A stretch of 35,479 nucleotides of DNA from NCBI GenBank assembly GCA_032718475.1, contig JAUCBJ010003154.1, positions 1-35,479 on the forward strand, read 5' to 3'. The notes beneath the pieces are model-generated. The model saw only the letters and a list, made by a program, of their open reading frames with translations. It was not told the origin of the DNA and ran no database searches. Each line of letters starts with the position of its first letter. Positions within the stretch are counted from its first letter, which is position 1. The DNA comes from Nemertoderma westbladi (lineage: Eukaryota; Xenacoelomorpha; Nemertodermatida; Nemertodermatidae). The position numbers and the translations under genes were made by a program. Below, piece by piece: positions 30,151 to 35,479 of the stretch.

Positions 30151-30860
30151 ATGGGTAAAGTTTTCAAGATATTCGTGTGTGGCTTCAAAGGTATTGGCAA
30201 AACTTCTCTTATTCACAAAGTTATTTACAACGAAAGCCGTCCGCAGGTTGGTTTATGTGCAGGTACACGGTACTGCAACTGTCAGACTGATGTCTGGATG
30301 TTCTGTTTTATTTAACGGTATATGTTACGGTACTGCGGTAGGCCTATATTTTAGCCTATCTGCCTGCTATCAGCCTATCTGCCTATCACCATACAGCCAT
30401 AGCAGGGCCTATCTGCCTATACAGCTATATCCCTATAGCACTGTAGCAGTGTGCAGTATAGGGATAGGCAGATAGCAGGATACAGGCAGGCAGGGACAGA
30501 GGGATACAGGATACTGGGATAACTGCTGTAGGCAGGTAGGGATAGACCTATCCGTTTGCTGGTTTGGGTTGGGCGTTTGGGTCTATTGCATTGGCCCTTT
30601 TGGGGTAATTATAAACTATTTTAGGGTCATTTGTGGCATTCCGGAAACCACAGTGATCTGGTCCTGGTGCTGTGGTGATTAGTTTGAAGGTCACCTCTGC
30701 CAAATGAAATATATATAAATTATTTGTCTAGTCGTATTGTCCAACATTAGAAGATATTTACGCCGTCACTATTGACACTGATCGTGGAATAAAGGAGAAG
30801 TTTCTTATCGTTGATTCTGCTGGATTACTGCAGGACACCGTTGGTGAATTGCCCAGACAT
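30151..30860 (+). CDS. NKIRAS: kappaB-Ras (NKIRAS) gene, first two coding exons, 3' part outside window
   Basis: Exon 1 (30151-30246, 32 codons) begins MGKVFKIFVCGFKGIGKTSL and carries the P-loop at residues 11-18. Exon 2 (30732-30860, 43 codons) has switch I PTLED, the family-typical TDRGIKE, switch II DSAGL and ends ELPRH. The splice sites are CAG|GTTGGT, TTTGTCTAG and CAT|GTAAGT, phase 0 throughout. The human proteins share the layout MGK..VCG..GKT, ETDRGVKE and ELP(K/R)HYF. The positions matching Ras Gly12 and Gln61 are Lys and Leu, in line with kappaB-Ras proteins, which lack the Ras residues needed for GTP hydrolysis. Family members bind IkappaB and dampen NF-kappaB signalling. About 75 of about 190 residues are here; the remaining exons lie past the LINE, outside the window. 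Confidence 0.88.
30409..30476. repeat. Imperfect hairpin in NKIRAS intron 1
   Basis: CTATCTGCC at 30409 pairs with GGCAGATAG at the right end, and TATCCCTATA and CACTG pair with their complements nearer the centre, with one bulge of about 11 nt. The region is made of CTATCTGCC-type words on both strands, so chance palindromes are likely. Confidence 0.5.
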
Positions 30861-30885
30861 GTAAGTATAAAGATGAAGAAACCTC

Positions 30886-30905
30886 TATTTATTTATTTAT
30901 TCCAG
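30886..30905 (-). repeat. Short (TATT)n tract, possible 3' tail of a second LINE insertion
   Basis: TATTTATTTATTTATT 25 bp past the NKIRAS exon 2 donor resembles the tail of the full-length LINE at 31023. It may mark an older, truncated insertion in the same orientation. Confidence 0.3.
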
Positions 30906-31022
30906 ACATCAGTAAAATTAAATACATAATACAGACGTCCATATAGCACAGTAAAACAATAAATTGTATTATTATAATTAAATCAACGTATGTAATGTAG
31001 GGTAGGGTATAGGGTAGGCTTA

Positions 31023-31050
31023 CTATTTTATTTTATTTATTTATTTATTT
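31023..31050 (-). repeat. 3' simple-repeat tail of the LINE
   Basis: The plus strand reads ATTTTATTTTATTTATTTAT; on the minus strand this is an (AAATA)/(AAAT) tail, the type of short microsatellite end used by many CR1-like elements. Confidence 0.6.
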
Positions 31051-31382
31051 ACACGAGGGATCAAGTAGTTAAAAACAGAACATAACACAATACAATACAC
31101 AATACACGAATAAAACAATCGGTCAAACAAACACAACATCATAGTAGTTAAGTAACTTGTACATAAGGTAAACAGCAAAACGAATAAAAATAAAACACGG
31201 ACATGTAAAAAGTAATGTACTGTAGTTGTCGGTAGCTAAAACAAGTGGTCGTGGGAGAGAACCACCCAGGCTCAGGGCACTTATGGGTGTGAATAATTGT
31301 ATACATAGTGATTAATATAAAAAATGGTGATGATCGAAAATGAAATTAAAAATAAAAAAAAGTAAAGAAAAAAAAACTGGAA

Positions 31383-34265
31383 TCAACGAGTGAATTTTGC
31401 GTGGGTAAGTAAGTCCGTTTTTAATAATTGCACGGAGAAAATATTTATACTTTTGGCATCAACAGCTTGTGCTGGTAATGAGTTCCATACGGGCACAACA
31501 CGGTGAGAAAATGAATGCTTACAGATTTGAAGTCTACATTGGGGAACATACAGTTTATGATTATGACCACGTAGACCAGCTCTTGGGGCACTTGTGAACA
31601 TCTTATTGAAATCTATATCTACTAAACCATGCTTTATACGATACAACATTTTGAGGTCGAAAATAATTCTACGCACCTCTAACGGTTGCACAGATAGATA
31701 CTGTATGCGATTGAGGTAACTGACATACGGTAGTTTGCAGCGAGCGTACAATCGTCTGGTAAAGTACCGTTGTACTTTCTCAACAAGGTCAATACTTTTT
31801 TTTGTGAAAGGGGACCATATGGGTGTGCAATATTCCAGCAACGGTCTTACCAGAGTCTTGTATGCTGTTAGCAGGGCTTTAATATTAGCTGTCCGTACAC
31901 TACGAAATATCCAGTTCAGTATTTTGTACGCTTTTGCAACTTGTTCCCTACAGTATTTATAAAATTTGAGGTTCGTACACACGATTAAGCCTAGATCCTT
32001 ACAGTATGTATCTGATTTAAGCACTGCACCATTTAAATTATAAACAAATTTATTATTATTTCCACCTACGTAAACAACCGAGCATTTGTGCGCCGCTACT
32101 GTTAGTTGCCATTTTCTAGTCCAGTCTTCCAAGTTTTGAAGGGCTGAGGCTAGAGAATCACAATCTTCCTCCGGTGCATAAAGCTTAAGGTCATCAGCAA
32201 ATAGTTTATTACATACAGGTAACAATGCATCAGGTAAATCATTAATAAATAAAAGAAACAATACTGGCCCCAAGACACTGCCTTGAATAGTTCCCGATGT
32301 AACTACACAGTAGTCCGATGATTCGGTACCAACAAGTACATTTTGGGTTCTATTACATAGAAATGCACGTATCCATAGAAACAGATCTCCGCATACACCG
32401 TAGCTAGTGAGCTTTGATAGTAATTTAGAGTGAACTACCGAATCAAAGGCTTTTGCAAAGTCTATATATATAATGTCCAGGTTCTTTCGTTTATCAATTA
32501 AATTGAACCAATCAGTAACACATTCTAGCATTTGAGTACAAGTGGATTTACGATGTAAAAAACCGTGTTGTGCCCTACTTATTAATTTATGAGAAAATAA
32601 ATAATCTATTAAAACCTGTTTAATGCGCATTTCCATGAGTTTACAAGCAATACAGATAAGGGATATAGGCCGATAGTTATAAGGATCTGACGGATCGCCT
32701 TTTTTGAACGTTGGTATTATGTTGGCCGTCAGCCAGACAGATGGTAATGCGTGCGTTTCGAATGATACTTGAAAGATTGCTGATAATGGGGCTGCTATAC
32801 AACACGCTAGTTTAACAAATAAAATAGCTGGCAATCCATCAGGGGTCCTACTCTTTTTAGACGCGAGCTTATTTAGCATAACTAACACATTAACTGGGCT
32901 GAAACCAACACTAGACAGATTAACATTGTTACCAACTTTACGTGTAAATATTGGAACCGAGTTATTATCTTCAGTGAAGTTTTCGGAGAGAACTTCACTT
33001 AGAATTTTGGCTTTAATTTTATCGTCTACAATCGTGTCGCCCTTGTAATTTAACGGACCAACACCGGATTTATTTTTGCGTTTCGAGTTTAGGTACTTAA
33101 ATATGTGATTTCTGTCACCAGAATTCAATATTTTGGTTTCTTTCTCGCAGGTTGCCCGGTAGGCCGCTTTAGAGGCGGCTTGCGCCGCATTCTTATATTC
33201 TCGCATACCAGATGCTGTGTGGCGGTGTCTCCACAGCAGCTTTTTGACACGTTGTAGACGTTTTACATAAATTGGATAACTTTTTTTACTAGTATTTTTT
33301 GGTGTTCTGAACGGTACAAACAGGTTAATCCCTTCTTTTAAAACATCACTAAAATTTAAGTAATAGTCATTAACTGTATTACAAAACTGAAACCGGTCAT
33401 TCCAGTTAGTGTTCCGTACATATACATTAAACCCGTCGTAATCACCCTTATTGAAGTCGAAGTAGCCAACCGGTTTGTCATGACTCTGATTGTGGGCTGG
33501 GGCCAGAATGTTGAACGAAACTCCAGCGTGGTCACTGATGGAAAACGGTTCGAATGTGCGCACGTTTGCGACAAATAGTTCATCGCTAGTGAAAACCAAA
33601 TCTAGATTACTCGAGCCACGGGTAGGCTCATGTTGTAACTGGGTTAAACTTGATTCTAACAGCAGCGCTGCGACGCGTTCATAAAGTTCGGTATTTGGGT
33701 AGATACTTTCCTTCCAGTTGAACAAAGGAAGATTGAAATCGCCAGTGATAACGCACGGGTAGTTAACATCCGATAGTAAAGACAGTGCATCGCATAGTAA
33801 GCTGCTGTTATCTGGAATCAGTAAACGCGATGGGGGTCGGTAGGCGCACACGAATCTGGACGGCGCTTTTCCAAGTAGATCGATGGCGACCACTTCGGCA
33901 TCATTATAGGTGTTGGGTAGGTTTACCCGTACACAACGAAATTGATCGCGAACTAAAATTATGACTCCGCCACCATCCCTAGTTTTCCGGTCATTGCGAA
34001 ACATATTAAAGTTTGTGCTAGATGTGATCATTGCATCGGGTATAGTCTCGTTCATCCATGTTTCTGTAATCGCGATGATGTCGTAACTAGTCTCCTTGAG
34101 AAATACTCCTAGATCTGACAGTTTATTTTTCAGCGAACGGGCGTTTAAGCAGCAGCAGTTTAGGATTGGTGTTTTTTTGCGATTCTCTCCCCCTATTGGT
34201 TTTCCGAGGGCGGTGAGGCCTCCGATGGATTGTTGGTAGGGTCCGAGACTGGTACATGGGTCCAC
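31383..34265 (-). CDS. LINE ORF2: endonuclease and reverse transcriptase (960 aa)
   Basis: The N-terminal apurinic-type endonuclease shows N41 (LNARSL), E68 (ITETW), YRPP at 142-145, GDFN with D176 and N178, and SDH at 244-246. After a linker, the reverse transcriptase has KKGDPSDPYNYRPISL (521-536), DFAKAFD (602-608), QGSVLGP (661-667) and the catalytic FADD at 689-692. A C-terminal region of about 250 residues follows, without a recognised RNase H. The length and motif series fit the CR1/Jockey group. The protein would nick target DNA and prime reverse transcription of its own RNA there. ORF2 starts inside ORF1 in another frame (overlap 34193-34265), suggesting termination-reinitiation or a similar coupling. 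Confidence 0.92.
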   Translation of the reverse strand: MDPCTSLGPYQQSIGGLTALGKPIGGENRKKTPILNCCCLNARSLKNKLSDLGVFLKETSYDIIAITETWMNETIPDAMITSSTNFNMFRNDRKTRDGGGVIILVRDQFRCVRVNLPNTYNDAEVVAIDLLGKAPSRFVCAYRPPSRLLIPDNSSLLCDALSLLSDVNYPCVITGDFNLPLFNWKESIYPNTELYERVAALLLESSLTQLQHEPTRGSSNLDLVFTSDELFVANVRTFEPFSISDHAGVSFNILAPAHNQSHDKPVGYFDFNKGDYDGFNVYVRNTNWNDRFQFCNTVNDYYLNFSDVLKEGINLFVPFRTPKNTSKKSYPIYVKRLQRVKKLLWRHRHTASGMREYKNAAQAASKAAYRATCEKETKILNSGDRNHIFKYLNSKRKNKSGVGPLNYKGDTIVDDKIKAKILSEVLSENFTEDNNSVPIFTRKVGNNVNLSSVGFSPVNVLVMLNKLASKKSRTPDGLPAILFVKLACCIAAPLSAIFQVSFETHALPSVWLTANIIPTFKKGDPSDPYNYRPISLICIACKLMEMRIKQVLIDYLFSHKLISRAQHGFLHRKSTCTQMLECVTDWFNLIDKRKNLDIIYIDFAKAFDSVVHSKLLSKLTSYGVCGDLFLWIRAFLCNRTQNVLVGTESSDYCVVTSGTIQGSVLGPVLFLLFINDLPDALLPVCNKLFADDLKLYAPEEDCDSLASALQNLEDWTRKWQLTVAAHKCSVVYVGGNNNKFVYNLNGAVLKSDTYCKDLGLIVCTNLKFYKYCREQVAKAYKILNWIFRSVRTANIKALLTAYKTLVRPLLEYCTPIWSPFTKKSIDLVEKVQRYFTRRLYARCKLPYVSYLNRIQYLSVQPLEVRRIIFDLKMLYRIKHGLVDIDFNKMFTSAPRAGLRGHNHKLYVPQCRLQICKHSFSHRVVPVWNSLPAQAVDAKSINIFSVQLLKTDLLTHAKFTR

Positions 34266-35371
34266 GTTTTATCGCGTTTCCATTTACCATCAGAGTGTTT
34301 AACGAATTTCCACACTGAACCGTCGGACCTTAGGCTGTAGCTTTCGGAATGATCATCTTCAGATTTTGCAGCTTTATTAAGGTCATAAACCTCTTTATTT
34401 CTATCTTTGATACGCGAGCGCTGTTCCGCTGATAGACTCGGGCGAACGCGGATCTTTTTACATAAGTCTGATGATGATACATTTGCAGTCACATTCTTAT
34501 GAAAGGTGCGGGCCCCCTGTTCGCTGTTGAACGAGACTTTTACGAGACGGTCATGGTTCCCAAGACGTCCCAGTCGGGACACTTCGACCACCGAAGACTT
34601 GTCAACCCCGGCCAACTCGCAGAGCTGAAGCACCGAATCTTTAACAGACACCTCGTTATCTTCCTTCAGTCGTGAAATAATGATCTCTTTCTTTAGCTGT
34701 TCTTTTTGGAAAACATCTTTTATGGACTTATCCACAGCTCTGGAAATTGGTGTACTGGGATCGGAAGAATGCCTGGGCTTTCCTTTTCCGCGTTGCACAT
34801 TCCATCGCGAGGATACGTGTACATCTTCGTCCCCATCTAGCTCAGTTCTGAGTTCCAAAATTTCCGTTGATAGAGTAGACAGCCTAAGCGTTAAACTGTC
34901 ACTCAACATTTCAATTTTGTCAGAAAGCGATGTGTCCGGGGTTCCCGGGGAATTGTAGGACTGGACTACCAATCTACCTCTTCCCTCACACTTATTGCAC
35001 AGTATTTTACAGTTTACGCATTTGGCTAAGGTGGATACCTCAGTATTCGATAGTTTCAGGCACGATCCATGGATCCAATGTCCACAGATTTCGCATCCAA
35101 GGCAGTTCTTACCTGCGACTTTCTTGTCACAGTGTGGACAAATGTCCATGGAGTTGACATTTACCGAGTCGTTGTGGCAAGATGATGAGTGGAGGTCGTA
35201 GTCGCTCTTATTCGCGAACAGAGCACTGCAGATATCGCAGTTGTGTAGTTTCGACATATCTATTTTGCCGCCGAGGCTAGGTCTTGGTGCTGAGGTGGTT
35301 GTCCCTCCAGGTACCGCCCCCGCCCCAGCCATGCTTAGTCGCGTCTGTGGTTGCTTGTTCTTTGGTGGCAT
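34193..35371 (-). CDS. LINE ORF1: zinc-finger/PHD RNA-binding protein (392 aa)
   Basis: Residues 45-66 form a C2H2-like finger (CDIC...H...CH). Residues 78-121 match a PHD finger: C78, C81, a third Cys pair C93/C96, H101, C104, C118, C121, with an extra CNKC pair after it. A predicted coiled coil lies near 150-178. An RRM-like segment at about 225-290 (EIIISRLKED to RLVKVSF) resembles the nucleic-acid-binding core of other LINE ORF1 proteins. The C-terminal part is basic (SDGKWKRDKTW). PHD-bearing ORF1 proteins are known in CR1-type LINEs. The protein would coat the LINE RNA; whether the PHD finger reads histone tails to choose targets cannot be told from sequence. The ATG at 35371 is the first in the frame. 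Confidence 0.85.
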   Translation of the reverse strand: MPPKNKQPQTRLSMAGAGAVPGGTTTSAPRPSLGGKIDMSKLHNCDICSALFANKSDYDLHSSSCHNDSVNVNSMDICPHCDKKVAGKNCLGCEICGHWIHGSCLKLSNTEVSTLAKCVNCKILCNKCEGRGRLVVQSYNSPGTPDTSLSDKIEMLSDSLTLRLSTLSTEILELRTELDGDEDVHVSSRWNVQRGKGKPRHSSDPSTPISRAVDKSIKDVFQKEQLKKEIIISRLKEDNEVSVKDSVLQLCELAGVDKSSVVEVSRLGRLGNHDRLVKVSFNSEQGARTFHKNVTANVSSSDLCKKIRVRPSLSAEQRSRIKDRNKEVYDLNKAAKSEDDHSESYSLRSDGSVWKFVKHSDGKWKRDKTWTHVPVSDPTNNPSEASPPSENQ

Positions 35372-35479
35372 TGCAGCAGTACCGGTACGGTAGGTATTGT
35401 TGTATAATGCAGTAATGTATAACCATCCAGTTCACAGTTGCACCGTAGGCTGTAGGCTGTAGGGCTGTAGCCTTCAAAA
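35372..35479. other. LINE 5' end or flanking intron, unresolved
   Basis: The last 108 bases contain TACCGGTACGG and repeated TGTAGGCTGTAGG words. I cannot tell where LINE 5' untranslated sequence ends and NKIRAS intron resumes. Confidence 0.4.

Larger units (their letters stand above)
31023..35371 (-). mobile_element. CR1/Jockey-like non-LTR retrotransposon (LINE), both ORFs open
   Basis: Read on the minus strand the order is ORF1 (35371-34193), ORF2 (34265-31383), a 3' untranslated region of about 330 bp, and a tail of AAATA-type units at 31050-31023. The 5' end is not defined by the sequence and may lie beyond 35371. Neither ORF shows a stop or frameshift, so the copy is young and may be active. 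It lies in the intron after NKIRAS exon 2, antisense to that gene. I could not identify target duplications. Confidence 0.88.

Noticed and set aside
1-35479. tRNA, rRNA or CRISPR features.
   Set aside because: No cloverleaf with a GGTTCGA-type arm, no rRNA core words, and no array of short identical repeats with unique spacers. The tandem arrays present are satellite, minisatellite or element-internal.

Overview
The window is animal nuclear DNA. It has spliced genes with GT/AG introns, a kappaB-Ras gene, a BEL/Pao LTR retrotransposon, a CR1/Jockey-like LINE, foldback repeats and a tandem satellite. The unique DNA is AT-rich and dotted with short words such as TACCGGTA and TAGGCCTA. A marine invertebrate, possibly a deuterostome such as an echinoderm or hemichordate, fits, but the sequence alone does not settle the taxon.

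Layout. (1) 1-4.73 kb, minus strand: a small spliced gene not visible as one ORF. Three exons (4732-4579, 2683-2378, 2073-1856) join in phase to encode about 225 residues: a Pro/Tyr/Gln/Gly-rich N-terminal half with an eight-residue repeat, then a Lys/His-rich, poly-Ser, basic tail. A second possible last exon (718-528), phase-compatible and followed at once by AATAAA, lies further downstream. (2) 4.7-10.3 kb: no supportable gene; simple repeats, a 160-bp tandem duplication and a remnant of the 10.56-kb foldback family. (3) 10.29-11.96 kb: two adjacent inverted-repeat elements. (4) 12.08-12.89 and 28.89-29.30 kb: one satellite array of about 147-bp monomers (about 294-bp dimers), split by a transposon. 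(5) 12,889-28,882: a complete BEL/Pao element of 15,994 bp, with 1,292-bp LTRs starting TG and ending CA that differ at about 3 sites, and a 5-bp target duplication (GCCTC). (6) 30,151-30,860: the first two coding exons of a kappaB-Ras (NKIRAS) gene, plus strand. (7) 31,023-35,371 or beyond, minus strand: a CR1/Jockey-like LINE with both ORFs open, inside the next NKIRAS intron and antisense to the gene.

The BEL element is the most unusual object. Besides a 2,369-codon gag-pol ORF, broken once within integrase, it has a 2.2-kb repeat-filled leader without a recognisable tRNA primer site and about 3 kb between pol and the 3' LTR. That 3' region holds 162-bp repeats, a predicted 105-nt stem-loop, and a third reading frame encoding a basic zinc-knuckle protein interrupted upstream by four in-frame stops. 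The LTRs are too alike for these stops to be explained easily as decay after insertion.
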